In this document: positions 35,470-45,480 of the stretch, one piece after another | Numbering within the stretch: position 1 is the stretch's first letter | Layout: each line of letters opens with the position of its first letter | Origin: Azoarcus sp. | GTDB taxonomy: Bacteria; Pseudomonadota; Gammaproteobacteria; Burkholderiales; Rhodocyclaceae | Direction: 5' to 3' | Length of the DNA stretch: 64,000 nucleotides | Assembly: GCA_030604735.1 (NCBI GenBank) | Contig: JAUVVG010000012.1 | Location: 1 to 64,000 of the forward strand | Notes under the pieces: model-generated | The model's database searches: none | Told to the model about the DNA's origin: nothing | What the model saw: the letters and a program-made list of their open reading frames with translations, nothing else | Program-made: the position numbers and the translations under genes

Positions 35470-35514
35470 TTGACTAATGGCATACGACCTTTAGAATTCA
35501 AACAAGTGTTTGAA
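35470..35514 (+). promoter_or_regulatory. Promoter and autoregulatory operator of the PsrA-like gene
   Basis: TTGACT (35470-35475), 16-bp spacer, TAGAAT (35492-35497), and a perfect 8-2-8 palindrome TTCAAACA-AG-TGTTTGAA (35497-35514) that overlaps the -10 edge and the start point. This suggests negative autoregulation. Spacing and core are the same as at 28419-28462. Confidence 0.8.
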
Positions 35515-35545
35515 AACGACTGGGTTGCAATTCACGGGGACACGC

Positions 35546-36226
35546 ATGGGCGAAGCGACGAGTCGGCAGGCATTGGACACCCGGCTGCGTATCCTGGAGG
35601 CGGCCGAGGCCTTGTTCGTCGAACATGGCCTGGAAGCGACCTCGATGCGGATGATCACCTCGGCGGCCGGGGTCAACCTGGCGGCGGTCAACTACCACTT
35701 CGGGACCAAGGACAGCTTGATTCAGGAGGTTTTTCGGCGCCGGATTGCCGAGTTGAACCGCTTGCGTCTGCTGGCGCTGGACGAAGTGCAGGCCGCCGCG
35801 CGGGATCAGGGTGGCGAGGTCAGGCCTAGCCAGGTGCTTACGGCCTTTTTCCGGCCGGTGCTGGAGATGGCGAGCGACGCCGAACACGGCGGACACAACT
35901 TCATGCGCTTGCTGGGGCGGACCTATACCGAACCGAACGCGTTCGTCCGCCAGTTTCTCGCCGAGGAGTATGCCGAGACGCTGGATCGTTTCATGGCCGC
36001 GTTGTATGCGTCCTTGCCGGGGGTGCCGCGCGAGGAGATCCTGTGGCGGTTTCATTTCATGATGGGGGCGACGTCCTACGCGATCGCAGGAACCGATGCG
36101 CTGCAACTGTTCGCCGGGGCATTCGACGACGCGGACCCGTCGCGACTGATGCCGCGCTTGATGTCGTTCCTGCTAGGTGGGCTGCGCGCTCCGTTGCCGG
36201 ATTTCGACCGGCCGGATGCCGGATAG
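35546..36226 (+). CDS. PsrA-like TetR-family transcriptional regulator
   Basis: 226 aa, ATG at 35546 with GGGGA upstream. The N-terminal helix-turn-helix region (SMRMITSAAGVNLAAVNYHF, then GTKDSLIQEVF) is very close to the Pseudomonas PsrA pattern. PsrA represses beta-oxidation and other genes and is released by long-chain fatty acids or acyl-CoA. The C-terminal ligand domain includes LMRLLGRTYTEP-like sequence (FMRLLGRTYTEPNAFV). It lies between the DUF1302-RND row and fadE and has the matching operator in its own promoter. Confidence 0.85.
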   Translation: MGEATSRQALDTRLRILEAAEALFVEHGLEATSMRMITSAAGVNLAAVNYHFGTKDSLIQEVFRRRIAELNRLRLLALDEVQAAARDQGGEVRPSQVLTAFFRPVLEMASDAEHGGHNFMRLLGRTYTEPNAFVRQFLAEEYAETLDRFMAALYASLPGVPREEILWRFHFMMGATSYAIAGTDALQLFAGAFDDADPSRLMPRLMSFLLGGLRAPLPDFDRPDAG

Positions 36227-36368
36227 CCTCCCGGGCGGGCGCACCCTCGGCGTGGGGCTGGCGCGGGGGGCGCATGCGCGACCGGCGCCATTTCGTTTTG
36301 ACGGCGGTTGCCCAGGGTAATTTCCAAAGCGTGTGGGTCGCGCTTGCTTGAGCTTGGAGGACAAGTCC

Positions 36369-38909
36369 ATGACCTGGTTTTTGCTGCTGTCACTGCTGTC
36401 ACTGCTGCCGCTAATGGTGGTGCTCGCCTTTCGTCGCGCACCACTGATGGCCTGGATCGGTGTCGGGGCGGGGTGGTGGCTGGTGTTCGCGATTGCGGCG
36501 GGCTGGCCGGTGCTGTTGACCATCCTGGTGCTGGCAGGCTGGAGCGGACTGGGCTGGTTGCTGATGTCGGATACCCGCAAGTCGCTGCTGACCGTGCCGA
36601 TCTTCAAGGCCTTCCGCGCTGCGTTGCCGGCCATGTCGCAAACCGAGCGGGACGCGCTGGAAGCGGGTACGGTGTGGTGGGAAGGCGAACTGTTCGCCGG
36701 CCGTCCAGACTGGTCGCGCCTGCACGCCTGTCCCTGGCCCCGCCTGAGCGACGAGGAACAGGCCTTTCTCGACAACGAAACCGCCGAGTTGTGCAGACTG
36801 TGCGACGACTGGGCCTCGAGCCAGCGCCAGGACTTGTCGCCCGATGTATGGCGCTTCATCCGGGAGCGCGGTTTCCTCGGCATGATCATCCCCAAGGAAT
36901 ACGGCGGCAAGGGCTTCTCGGCCTTTGCCCATTCGCAGGTGATCACCAAGCTCGCCACCCGCTCGTCCGCGCCGGCGGTCACGGTGATGGTGCCCAACTC
37001 GCTCGGGCCGGCCGAGCTGCTGTTGCAATACGGCACCGATGCGCAAAAGACGCACTACCTGCCGCGTCTGGCGCAGGGAGAGGACATCCCCGCCTTCGCG
37101 CTGACCAGCCCCTGGGCCGGATCCGATGCCGCGTCGATTCCGGATGCCGGTGTCGTGTGCAAGGGCCTCTGGCAGGGCGAGGAAGTGCTCGGGATGCGGG
37201 TCAGCTTCGACAAGCGCTATATCACGCTCGGGCCGGTGTGCACCGTGTTCGGGCTGGCCTTCCGGCTGTATGACCCGGACCACCTGCTGGGCGAGGTCGC
37301 CGACCTCGGCATCACCTGCGCGCTGGTACCGCGCGAGACGCCGGGCGTCGATATCGGCCGGCGCCATCTTCCCCTCAATGCAGCCTGGATGAACGGGCCG
37401 ATCCGTGGTCGGGACGTGTTCATGCCGCTGGATTTCATCATCGGTGGCCCGGCCATGGCCGGTCAGGGATGGCGGATGCTGATGGAGTGCCTCGCCGCCG
37501 GCCGGGCGATCTCGCTGCCCGGCTCGAACACCGGCATGCAGAAACTGACCGCGCGGGCAGTCGGTGCCTATGCGCGGGTGCGCTACCAGTTCAAGACCGC
37601 GATCGGCCGTTTCGAGGGCGTCGAGGAGGCGTTGACCCGGATCGGCGCGAACACCTACCTGTGCGACGCGGCGCGGATCATGACCGCCGCTGCGATCGAT
37701 CTCGGCGAGAAGCCGTCGGTGGTGTCGGCGATCGTCAAGTATCACGTCACCGAGCGGGCGCGCCAGACGGTCAATGACGGCATGGACGTCATCGGCGGCA
37801 AGGGTATCTGCCTGGGGCCGCAGAACTTCCTGGGGCGGGCCTATCAGCAGCTGCCGGTCGGCATCACCGTGGAAGGCGCCAATATCCTGACCCGCAGCCT
37901 GATCCTGTTCGGCCAGGGCGCGATCCGCTGTCATCCCTATGTGCTGGATGAGATGAATTCCGCCGGGGAGAACGACCTCGATGCGTTCGACGAGGCCTTG
38001 TGGCACCACGTCGGATATACCGTCAGCAGTGCGGCGCGTGCGCTGGTGATGGGGTTGACCGGCTCCCACTTCGTCGGCGTGCCGGACACGGTCGCGCCGG
38101 AGACGCGTCGTTATTACCAGCAACTGACCCGGTTCTCGGCCGCCTTCGCCTTTCTCGCCGACATTTCGATGGGCACCATGGGCGGCGCGCTCAAGCGCAA
38201 GGAGAAGCTGTCGGCCCGCCTGGGCGACATCCTGTCGTTGATGTATCTCGCCAGCGCGACCCTTAGACGCTACGAGGCCGAGGGGCGTCAGGCGGAAGAC
38301 GCACCGCTGATGCATTGGGCGATCTGGGATTGCATGTTCCGCATCCAGAATGCGTTCGAGGGCGTGATCGCGAACTTTCCGAACCGCATGCTGCAAGTCC
38401 TGCTCAGGCGGGTGGTGGTGTTCCCGCTCGGCCGGCCTTATGTGGTGCCGTCCGACCGGCTCGGGCACGAGGTGGCGCGCCTGATGATCGCACCATCGGC
38501 GACCCGCGACCGCCTGACCGCCGACACCTACCTGCCGACCGATCTCGACGAGCCGATCGCCGCCCTCGAGGCGGCGCTCGAGGCCACTATCGCGGCCGAA
38601 CCGGTCGAGGCCAGGTTGCGCGAGGCGCAAAAGTCGGGTCGCTTCAGCCCGCCCCTCGACCTGAGCGGCGATGTCGATGCGCTTTGGCGGGATGCGTGCG
38701 CTGCCGGCGTGATCAGCGAGGACGAGCATGCCTTGATCCAGCGGCGCAATGTCTTGCGCGACAAGGTGATCCGGGTGGACGATTTTCCGTTCGATTTCGG
38801 ATTGCGCGAAGTGTGGTGCGAGCCGTGCTGTGAGCCGCCAGCCTCCGGTCCCGATGCCGACCCGGATTCAAAGCCACGGGCGGCCCGAACCGGGCGGGTG
38901 CCGGCATGA
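36369..38909 (+). CDS. fadE: FadE-type acyl-CoA dehydrogenase
   Basis: 846 aa, the large membrane-associated class, with two N-terminal membrane helices (about 3-20 and 25-60) and then acyl-CoA dehydrogenase domains (FLGMIIPKEYGGKGFSAFAH; FALTSPWAGSDAASIPD; GMDVIGGKGICLGPQNFLGR). It carries out the first oxidation step of fatty-acid beta-oxidation, passing electrons to ETF. GGAGG lies eight bases before the ATG. The stop overlaps the fadI-like start. Confidence 0.93.
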   Translation: MTWFLLLSLLSLLPLMVVLAFRRAPLMAWIGVGAGWWLVFAIAAGWPVLLTILVLAGWSGLGWLLMSDTRKSLLTVPIFKAFRAALPAMSQTERDALEAGTVWWEGELFAGRPDWSRLHACPWPRLSDEEQAFLDNETAELCRLCDDWASSQRQDLSPDVWRFIRERGFLGMIIPKEYGGKGFSAFAHSQVITKLATRSSAPAVTVMVPNSLGPAELLLQYGTDAQKTHYLPRLAQGEDIPAFALTSPWAGSDAASIPDAGVVCKGLWQGEEVLGMRVSFDKRYITLGPVCTVFGLAFRLYDPDHLLGEVADLGITCALVPRETPGVDIGRRHLPLNAAWMNGPIRGRDVFMPLDFIIGGPAMAGQGWRMLMECLAAGRAISLPGSNTGMQKLTARAVGAYARVRYQFKTAIGRFEGVEEALTRIGANTYLCDAARIMTAAAIDLGEKPSVVSAIVKYHVTERARQTVNDGMDVIGGKGICLGPQNFLGRAYQQLPVGITVEGANILTRSLILFGQGAIRCHPYVLDEMNSAGENDLDAFDEALWHHVGYTVSSAARALVMGLTGSHFVGVPDTVAPETRRYYQQLTRFSAAFAFLADISMGTMGGALKRKEKLSARLGDILSLMYLASATLRRYEAEGRQAEDAPLMHWAIWDCMFRIQNAFEGVIANFPNRMLQVLLRRVVVFPLGRPYVVPSDRLGHEVARLMIAPSATRDRLTADTYLPTDLDEPIAALEAALEATIAAEPVEARLREAQKSGRFSPPLDLSGDVDALWRDACAAGVISEDEHALIQRRNVLRDKVIRVDDFPFDFGLREVWCEPCCEPPASGPDADPDSKPRAARTGRVPA

Positions 38910-40222
38910 CTTCCCAACGGCTGCAAGGACAGGGTCCGGCGATGCGCGATGTCTTCGTCATCGACGGTGCCCGCACGCCGTTTTTGAAGTCGCGCAACAC
39001 CCCCGGTCCGTTCTCGGCGTCGGACCTGGCCACCGCGGCCGGGCGCGCGCTGTTGTTGCGCCAGCCGTTCGCGCCGACCGACCTCGACGAGGTGATCCTC
39101 GGCTGCGCGAGTCCGGCGCCGGACGAAGTCAATATCGGCCGGGTGGTCGCCTTGCGCATGGGCTGTGGTCATCAGGTGCCGGGCTGGACCGTGATGCGCA
39201 ACTGCGCCAGTGGCCTGCAGGCGCTGGACTCCGCCCTGGTGAACCTGCGCAGTGGTCGTGCCGAACTGGTGCTGGCGGGCGGGGTGGATGCGCTCTCACG
39301 CGCACCGTTGCTGTTCTCCGACGCGATGGTGCGCTGGCTCGCCGCATGGTACGCGGTGCGCGGCGTCGCGCAGAAGGCGGCCTTGCTGCGGCGCTTCAGG
39401 CCGGGCTATCTGGCGCCGGTGATCGGCATCATGAAAGGACTGACCGACCCGGTGGTCGGGCAGTCGATGGGGCAGACCGCGGAGAATCTGGCCCATCTCT
39501 TCGATATCTCGCGTCAGGAAATGGACGCCTGGTCGGTGCGCAGTCATCAGCGCGTCGGCGCCGCTCAGGACGATGGGCACTTCAGCGAGATCGTGCCGCT
39601 GATCGACCGCGACGCTGTGGTCTATGCCAGCGACGACGGGCTGCGGCGCGACGCCTCGGTCGAGGCGCTCGCCCGGCTCAAACCCTTCTTCGACCGGCAC
39701 TATGGCCGGATCACACCGGGCAACAGTTCGCAGATCACCGATGGGGCGGCGTGGCTGCTGCTCGCCTCGGCCGATGCGGTCGAGCGCCATCGCCTCGCGC
39801 CGCTGGCGCGTATCGTCGATGTCGAGTGGGCGGCGCTCGATCCGGCGCAGATGGGACTGGGGCCGGTCCACGCCGCCACACCCATCCTGCAACGCCATGA
39901 GCTGACCCTGGACGATGTCCCGGTGTGGGAGATCAACGAGGCCTTCGCAGCGCAGACGATCGCCTGCCTGCGCGCCTGGGAGGACGAGGACTACTGTCGC
40001 GATCGGTTGGGGCTGCCGGCCCCGCTGGGGCGACTGGACGAACAGCGCCTGAATGTGGATGGCGGCGCGATCGCGCTTGGTCATCCGGTGGGTGCGAGCG
40101 GTGCGCGCATCGTGCTGCACCTGGTCGAGGTGATGCGCCGACAGCGGGCGAAGCGCGGGTTGGCGGCAATCTGCATCGGTGGCGGGCAAGGTGGCGCGAT
40201 GTTGCTGGAGGCGGTCCAATGA
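38906..40222 (+). CDS. fadI: Acetyl-CoA C-acyltransferase (3-ketoacyl-CoA thiolase, FadI-like)
   Basis: 438 aa, the FadI length. The thiolase residues are present: C100 in RNCASGLQA, H393 in ALGHPVGASG and C423 in CIGGGQGG. It catalyses the last thiolytic step of beta-oxidation. ATGA overlaps on both sides tie it to fadE and to the fadJ-like gene. Confidence 0.92.
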   Translation: MTSQRLQGQGPAMRDVFVIDGARTPFLKSRNTPGPFSASDLATAAGRALLLRQPFAPTDLDEVILGCASPAPDEVNIGRVVALRMGCGHQVPGWTVMRNCASGLQALDSALVNLRSGRAELVLAGGVDALSRAPLLFSDAMVRWLAAWYAVRGVAQKAALLRRFRPGYLAPVIGIMKGLTDPVVGQSMGQTAENLAHLFDISRQEMDAWSVRSHQRVGAAQDDGHFSEIVPLIDRDAVVYASDDGLRRDASVEALARLKPFFDRHYGRITPGNSSQITDGAAWLLLASADAVERHRLAPLARIVDVEWAALDPAQMGLGPVHAATPILQRHELTLDDVPVWEINEAFAAQTIACLRAWEDEDYCRDRLGLPAPLGRLDEQRLNVDGGAIALGHPVGASGARIVLHLVEVMRRQRAKRGLAAICIGGGQGGAMLLEAVQ

Positions 40223-42225
40223 GTGCGGCCACTCGCGCGGCCTGGTCCGATCTCGTGATGGTTCGCCGGCCAGACGGCATCGTCTGGCTGCATCTCGACC
40301 GTGCCGGCGCCTCGACCAACACCTTGTCGGCGGCGATGCTCGATGAACTGGCGGCCGCGTTCGGCGAGTTGGAGAAGACCCCCCCCAGCGGTCTGGTGAT
40401 CGCGTCGGCGAAGCCGGCCGGATTCGTCGCCGGAGCGGACATCGAAGAGTTCGGCCGGATCGCATCGGCACAGGCGGCGCGGGAACTGGTCGAGCGGGGG
40501 TGGTCCCTGTTCGACTGGCTCGCCCGGCTGCCGTTTCCGACCCTGGCCCTGATCCGTGGGCATTGCATGGGCGGCGGCCTGGAACTCGCGCTAGCCTGTC
40601 GCTATCGTATCGTCGTGGATGACCCGGCGACGCGGCTCGCCTTGCCCGAGGTCATGCTCGGCATCCTACCGGCCTGGGGCGGGATGAAGCGGCTTCCGCA
40701 GAAGGTTGGCGCCATCGTCGCGCTCGACATGATGCTGAGCGGAAAGTCGGTAGACGCGAAGAAGGCGAAGCAGATCGGCCTGGCCGATGCCTGCGTGCCG
40801 CCGCGGGTGATGGAAAATGCTGCCAATACCATGGTGATGTCCGGCCGTCACCCGCGCCGGCCAAGGCTGATCGACCGTCTGCTCGACGGTCCGCTCAAGC
40901 CGCTGGTCGCACAGCGGGCGCGCAAGCAGGTCGCGGCCCGGGCACGACCGGAGCATTATCCCGCCCCCTACGCGATCATCGACACCTGGGCGAAATACGG
41001 CGGAAATGCCTTGGCGGTGCCGGCCGACAACCCGGCCTCGCTGGCGGCGATCTTGCGCTCCCCGACCGCGCAGAATCTGGTACGGGTCTTCTTCCTGCAG
41101 GAGCGTCTCAAGGGCTTCGGCAAGCCGCGAGAAGCTGCGGCCGCGTTCATGCCCAGCCATGTCCATGTGGTCGGAGCCGGCGTGATGGGCGGCGACATCG
41201 CCGCGGTGTGCGCCCAGCACGGCATGACGGTGAGCCTGCAGGACCAGTCGGTCGAGCGCATCGCACCCGCGATCGCGCGCGCGGCGCGTCTTTTCGAGCG
41301 CAAGTTCAGGGGCGATGACCGTCAGGTGCGTTTCGCGCTAGACCGCCTGATCCCGGACCCGGCCGGATACGGCGTCGCCCGCGCCGACCTGATCATAGAA
41401 GCGATCTTCGAGGATCTCGACGCGAAGCGGTCGCTGTTCGTCGCGCTGGAAGCCCGGGCGCGGCCCGAGGCGGTGCTGGCGACCAACACCTCCAGTCTGA
41501 GGCTGGAAGACATCGCTGCGCCGCTGGCCGAGCCGTCGCGTCTGGTCGGCATCCATTTCTTCAATCCGGTGGCGAAGATGCCGCTGGTCGAGGTCGTCGC
41601 CGGCGAGCGCTCGGACAAGGCGGCGCTGCAGCGCGCGGCCGAGTTTGTGCGCCGGATCGACAAACTGCCGCTGCCGGTCAGAAGCGCGCCGGGTTTCCTG
41701 GTCAATGCGGTGCTCGGCCCTTACATGCTCGAGGCCTTGCGCTGTGTGGACGAGGGCGTCGCCCCCGAGGCGGTCGATCAGGCCCTGCTCGATTTCGGCA
41801 TGCCGATGGGACCGGTGGAACTGGTCGATACGGTCGGGCTGGATATCGCGATCGCGGCCGGCCGGGCGCTGGCCGGCGATGCGACGGAGACGGTGCCGGA
41901 CAGGCTCGCCAGGCTGGTCGAGGCCGGCCAACTCGGCAAGAAGACCGGCCAGGGCTATTACCGCTGGGAGAAGGGCAGCGCGGTCAAGGTGGCTCCCTCC
42001 GCCGGATCGGCCCCTGTGCCGGCTGGCCTGGCCGACCGGATTGTCGCGCCCCTGCTCGCCGCGGTCGAACACTGTGTCGCCGACGGCGTCGTCGCCGACG
42101 CCGACCTGGCCGACGCGGGCGTGATCTTCGGCACCGGCTTCGCCCCCTTCACCGGTGGGCCGATTCATTTCCTGCAGGCCAGGCGTGCGGTGACCGGGAA
42201 GCCGCCGGCGGGGAGCGGCACTTGA
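40219..42225 (+). CDS. fadJ: 3-hydroxyacyl-CoA dehydrogenase / enoyl-CoA hydratase (FadJ-like)
   Basis: 668 aa bifunctional protein. The N-terminal crotonase domain has HCMGGGLELALACRY near 114-128 and LPEVMLGILPAWGG. The C-terminal dehydrogenase has the NAD-binding VVGAGVMGGDIAA at about 316-330 and IHFFNPVAKMPLVEVV. The domain order is that of FadB/FadJ. It is the alpha subunit partner of the FadI-like thiolase. It is followed by a 237-bp gap with a weak 6-bp stem at 42336-42351. Confidence 0.92.
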   Translation: MSAATRAAWSDLVMVRRPDGIVWLHLDRAGASTNTLSAAMLDELAAAFGELEKTPPSGLVIASAKPAGFVAGADIEEFGRIASAQAARELVERGWSLFDWLARLPFPTLALIRGHCMGGGLELALACRYRIVVDDPATRLALPEVMLGILPAWGGMKRLPQKVGAIVALDMMLSGKSVDAKKAKQIGLADACVPPRVMENAANTMVMSGRHPRRPRLIDRLLDGPLKPLVAQRARKQVAARARPEHYPAPYAIIDTWAKYGGNALAVPADNPASLAAILRSPTAQNLVRVFFLQERLKGFGKPREAAAAFMPSHVHVVGAGVMGGDIAAVCAQHGMTVSLQDQSVERIAPAIARAARLFERKFRGDDRQVRFALDRLIPDPAGYGVARADLIIEAIFEDLDAKRSLFVALEARARPEAVLATNTSSLRLEDIAAPLAEPSRLVGIHFFNPVAKMPLVEVVAGERSDKAALQRAAEFVRRIDKLPLPVRSAPGFLVNAVLGPYMLEALRCVDEGVAPEAVDQALLDFGMPMGPVELVDTVGLDIAIAAGRALAGDATETVPDRLARLVEAGQLGKKTGQGYYRWEKGSAVKVAPSAGSAPVPAGLADRIVAPLLAAVEHCVADGVVADADLADAGVIFGTGFAPFTGGPIHFLQARRAVTGKPPAGSGT

Positions 42226-42462
42226 GCCTGGCCTTGGGATGAGTCTTGTTTGTCAGGTGACTTGGCGCTGAATTGCTCCCGCCCGATCGGGAAGGTCGCG
42301 CCAGTAATATTTGCGATTGGATGGGTCGGGGATAGGGGCGCGCTTGCGCCCTTGGACTGCACCGGGCCGATCGGTGTAGCCTGTCGAGAGGCTGGGCCGG
42401 TGGCGTTTCGCGCCGCCATCAGCCTAATGCATGACCCGATTTCCGCCTTTCAGGAGTGATTC

Positions 42463-42870
42463 ATGTCCGAGCAGTCTGAAGCATCCGTTGCCCTTCCGGC
42501 AGACCGCCAGCCGGCCTTGCGCATCATGACGATGCCGGCCGACCTCAACCCGGCCGGCGACGTGTTCGGCGGCTGGATCATGGCGAACGTCGATATCGCC
42601 GGCGCAATCCCGGCCCGGCGCAGGGCCAAGTGCCGGGTTGCGACGATCGCAGTCAATTCCTTCCTGTTCAAGCAGCCGGTGTCGGTAGGTGATCTGGTCA
42701 GTTTTTATGCCGCTGTCAGGTCGGTCGGCCGCACCTCGGTGACGGTCGATGTCGAGGTCTATGCCGAGCGTGACCCGGAGCACCCGGTGGTGGTCAAGGT
42801 CACAGAGGCGACGCTGACCTATGTCGCGCTGGATGACCGTGGACGCAAGCGGCCGATTCCGTCCGAGTGA
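42463..42870 (+). CDS. Acyl-CoA thioesterase, YciA-like
   Basis: 135 aa hot-dog thioesterase with the family motif NPAGDVFGGWIMANVDIAG, including the conserved aspartate. It hydrolyses acyl-CoA to free acid and CoA, and can relieve CoA trapping during beta-oxidation. It stands between the two beta-oxidation sets. A 218-bp gap follows in which I see no strong element apart from the next gene's ribosome-binding site. Confidence 0.9.
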   Translation: MSEQSEASVALPADRQPALRIMTMPADLNPAGDVFGGWIMANVDIAGAIPARRRAKCRVATIAVNSFLFKQPVSVGDLVSFYAAVRSVGRTSVTVDVEVYAERDPEHPVVVKVTEATLTYVALDDRGRKRPIPSE

Positions 42871-43088
42871 GTGCGGCAGCGAACATGGAAGGACGTGGTC
42901 ACGGGAGGATGGGGTAGAGCTCGGAAGGGAAACGACCTACTGTAGTTGTGCACGCGTAAGAAACACATCCCTATCCTGGTTTTTCCGTTGAACCGAAAGG
43001 AGGGCCTCGTCTTGAGCCAAAACGCCAATGCAGTCGGATAGCGGAGTCGAGGCGAGGGGGGCGGTGCAAGTCAGTCGAGGAGGAACAG

Positions 43089-45470
43089 GTGAGCAGACTG
43101 AACATCAGAAAAGTCGCAGTGCTGGGCGCCGGGGTGATGGGGGCGCAGATCGCCGCGCATTGTGCCAACGCCGATCTGCCTGTGATTTTGTTCGATTTGC
43201 CGGGCGAAGAAGCGCATCCGGATGCGGGCGTCGAGAAGGCGCTGGCCGGGCTGAAGAAACTCGACCCCGCGCCCCTGGCGACCCGTGACCGGCTAGTCGC
43301 GATCGAAGCTGCCAACTACGCGCATAACCTCGCCCGCCTGGGCGAATGCGACCTGGTGATCGAGGCGATCGCCGAAAAGATGGAATGGAAGCGCGATCTG
43401 TACCAGAAGGTCGCACCCTTTGTTCGCGCCGACGCGATCTTTGCCTCGAACACGTCCGGGCTGTCGATAGCGTCGCTGGCCGAGGCGATGCCGCAGACGC
43501 TGCGGCCGCGTTTCTGCGGTCTGCACTTCTTCAATCCGCCGCGCTACATGCCCTTGGTCGAGCTGATCCCGACGGACAGCTCTAATCCAGCCCTGCTCGA
43601 TGCGCTCGAAACCTGGCTGACTACCCGCCTGGGCAAGAACGTGATCCGCGCCCGGGATACACCGAACTTTGTCGCCAACCGGGTCGGGGTGTTCTCCATC
43701 GTCGCGGTGATCCACCACACCGAGCGCCTGGGGCTGGGTTTCGACGAGGTGGATGCACTGACCGGCCCGCTGATCGGGCGCCCCAAGAGCGCGACTTACC
43801 GGACCGCGGATGTGGTCGGTTTGGACACGCTGGCCCATGTACTCGATACGATGCAGGCGACCCTCGAAGGGGATCCTTGGCATCGATTCTTTGTCCAGCC
43901 CACCTGGCTGCAGTCGCTGGTCGGCCAGGGCGCCCTCGGGCAGAAGACCCGCCTCGGCATTTATCGCAAGGACGGCAAGCAGATCACCGTGCTCGACCCG
44001 GCGCGCCAGCGCTATCGGCCAAGCGCTGGCGAGGTCGCACCCGAGGTCGGTGCGATCCTGAAAGTGCGCGATCCCGTAGAGCGGTTCCGGCAACTCAGGG
44101 CGTGCCCCCATCCCCAGGCCCGGTTCCTGTGGGCGATCTTCCGGGACCTGTTCCACTACTGCGCGGTACATCTGGCCGGGGTCGCCGACAACGCCCGCGA
44201 TGTCGATCTCGCGATGCGTTGGGGTTTCGGCTGGTCGCAAGGTCCGTTCGAAATCTGGCAGGCGGCGGGTTGGCGCGAGATCGCGCAGGCCCTGCAGTCG
44301 GACATCGCTTCCGGCGCCACGATGAGCGATGCCGCGCTGCCGGAGTGGGTGTTGGCCCGCGAAGGCGTGCATGAAGCGGCCGGGGCCTACTCTGCTTCGT
44401 CCGGCACGCTGGTTGCGCGTACCGGGTTGCCGGTCTATCGTCGCCAGCTCTATCCGGACCGGGTGCTGGGCGAGGCGATGGCGGATCCGGCCGAGACGCT
44501 GTGGGAGAGCGAAGGTTTGCGGCTGTGGGTCCGGCCGGACCAGGACCTCGGCATCGGCATCGTATCCTTCACCTCGAAGATGCATGCGATCGGTGACGAG
44601 GTGATGGCCGGCTTGCAGGAGGCGCTCGATCGCGCCGAACGCGACCTGGATGGCCTGGTGATCTGGCACGAGGCACCGTTCGCGGTCGGCGCCAACCTGG
44701 CGCAGGTCGCCGAGGCCTGCCGGGCTGGCCAGTTCGACCTGCTGGAACGCATGGTCGATCGCTTTCAGCAGACCGCGATGCGCTTGCGCCAGGCGCAGGT
44801 TCCGGTGGTCGTGGCGATGCAGGGCATGACGCTGGGCGGTGGCTGCGAGTTCGCGATGCATGCGGCGCACCGGGTGATGGCGCTCGAATCCTATGTCGGG
44901 CTGGTCGAGGCCGGGGTGGGCCTGATTCCGGCCGGCGGGGGCAGCAAGGCCTTTGCGCTGCAGGCGCACCGCCTGGCCCAGCGGGCCGCGGGTGGGGACG
45001 TATTCCCATACATCCAGACCGCGTTTCAGACGATCGCGATGGCCACCGTCGCCAAGAGCGCGCTCGAGGCGCAGCGGCTCGGCTTCGCGCAGAGCTCCGA
45101 CGACGTCCTGTTCAATCCGCACGAGCTGCTGTATGTCGGGCTCCGCCGCGCCCGGGCGATCGCCGAGGCCGGCTACCGCCCCCCGCTGATCGAGCAGGCG
45201 ATCACCGTCGCAGGGCGCGACGGCATCGCGACCTGCGAGCTGATGCTGGTGAACATGGCCGAGGGCGGGTTCATCTCCGCCCATGACTACCGGGTTGCCA
45301 AGGCCGTCGCGACCGCGCTGTGCGGCGGCGAGGTGGATACCGGCAGTCGGGTCGGCGAGCAATGGATTCTGGATGTCGAACGGGCGCTCTTCGTCGAGTT
45401 GCTGAAGACTCGCGAGACCCAGCAGCGGATCGGGCACATGCTCGAAACCGGCAAGCCCTTGCGCAACTGA
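43089..45470 (+). CDS. 3-hydroxyacyl-CoA dehydrogenase / enoyl-CoA hydratase, FadN-type order
   Basis: 793 aa from a GTG with GAGGAGGA upstream. The dehydrogenase domain comes first (VAVLGAGVMGAQIAA at about 9-23; LHFFNPPRYMPLVELI), a second dehydrogenase-like part follows, and the crotonase domain is C-terminal (GMTLGGGCEFAMHAAHRVMA, LVEAGVGLIPAGGG). This is the reverse of FadB/FadJ and resembles Bacillus FadN. It forms a second, separate beta-oxidation enzyme, followed 10 bp later by its thiolase. Confidence 0.9.
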   Translation: MSRLNIRKVAVLGAGVMGAQIAAHCANADLPVILFDLPGEEAHPDAGVEKALAGLKKLDPAPLATRDRLVAIEAANYAHNLARLGECDLVIEAIAEKMEWKRDLYQKVAPFVRADAIFASNTSGLSIASLAEAMPQTLRPRFCGLHFFNPPRYMPLVELIPTDSSNPALLDALETWLTTRLGKNVIRARDTPNFVANRVGVFSIVAVIHHTERLGLGFDEVDALTGPLIGRPKSATYRTADVVGLDTLAHVLDTMQATLEGDPWHRFFVQPTWLQSLVGQGALGQKTRLGIYRKDGKQITVLDPARQRYRPSAGEVAPEVGAILKVRDPVERFRQLRACPHPQARFLWAIFRDLFHYCAVHLAGVADNARDVDLAMRWGFGWSQGPFEIWQAAGWREIAQALQSDIASGATMSDAALPEWVLAREGVHEAAGAYSASSGTLVARTGLPVYRRQLYPDRVLGEAMADPAETLWESEGLRLWVRPDQDLGIGIVSFTSKMHAIGDEVMAGLQEALDRAERDLDGLVIWHEAPFAVGANLAQVAEACRAGQFDLLERMVDRFQQTAMRLRQAQVPVVVAMQGMTLGGGCEFAMHAAHRVMALESYVGLVEAGVGLIPAGGGSKAFALQAHRLAQRAAGGDVFPYIQTAFQTIAMATVAKSALEAQRLGFAQSSDDVLFNPHELLYVGLRRARAIAEAGYRPPLIEQAITVAGRDGIATCELMLVNMAEGGFISAHDYRVAKAVATALCGGEVDTGSRVGEQWILDVERALFVELLKTRETQQRIGHMLETGKPLRN

Positions 45471-45480
45471 GGACATGATC

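Noticed and set aside
36411-38729. A 772-codon - strand open frame
   Set aside because: It is antisense to fadE, with His/Arg/Gln-rich low-quality protein sequence and no recognised domain.
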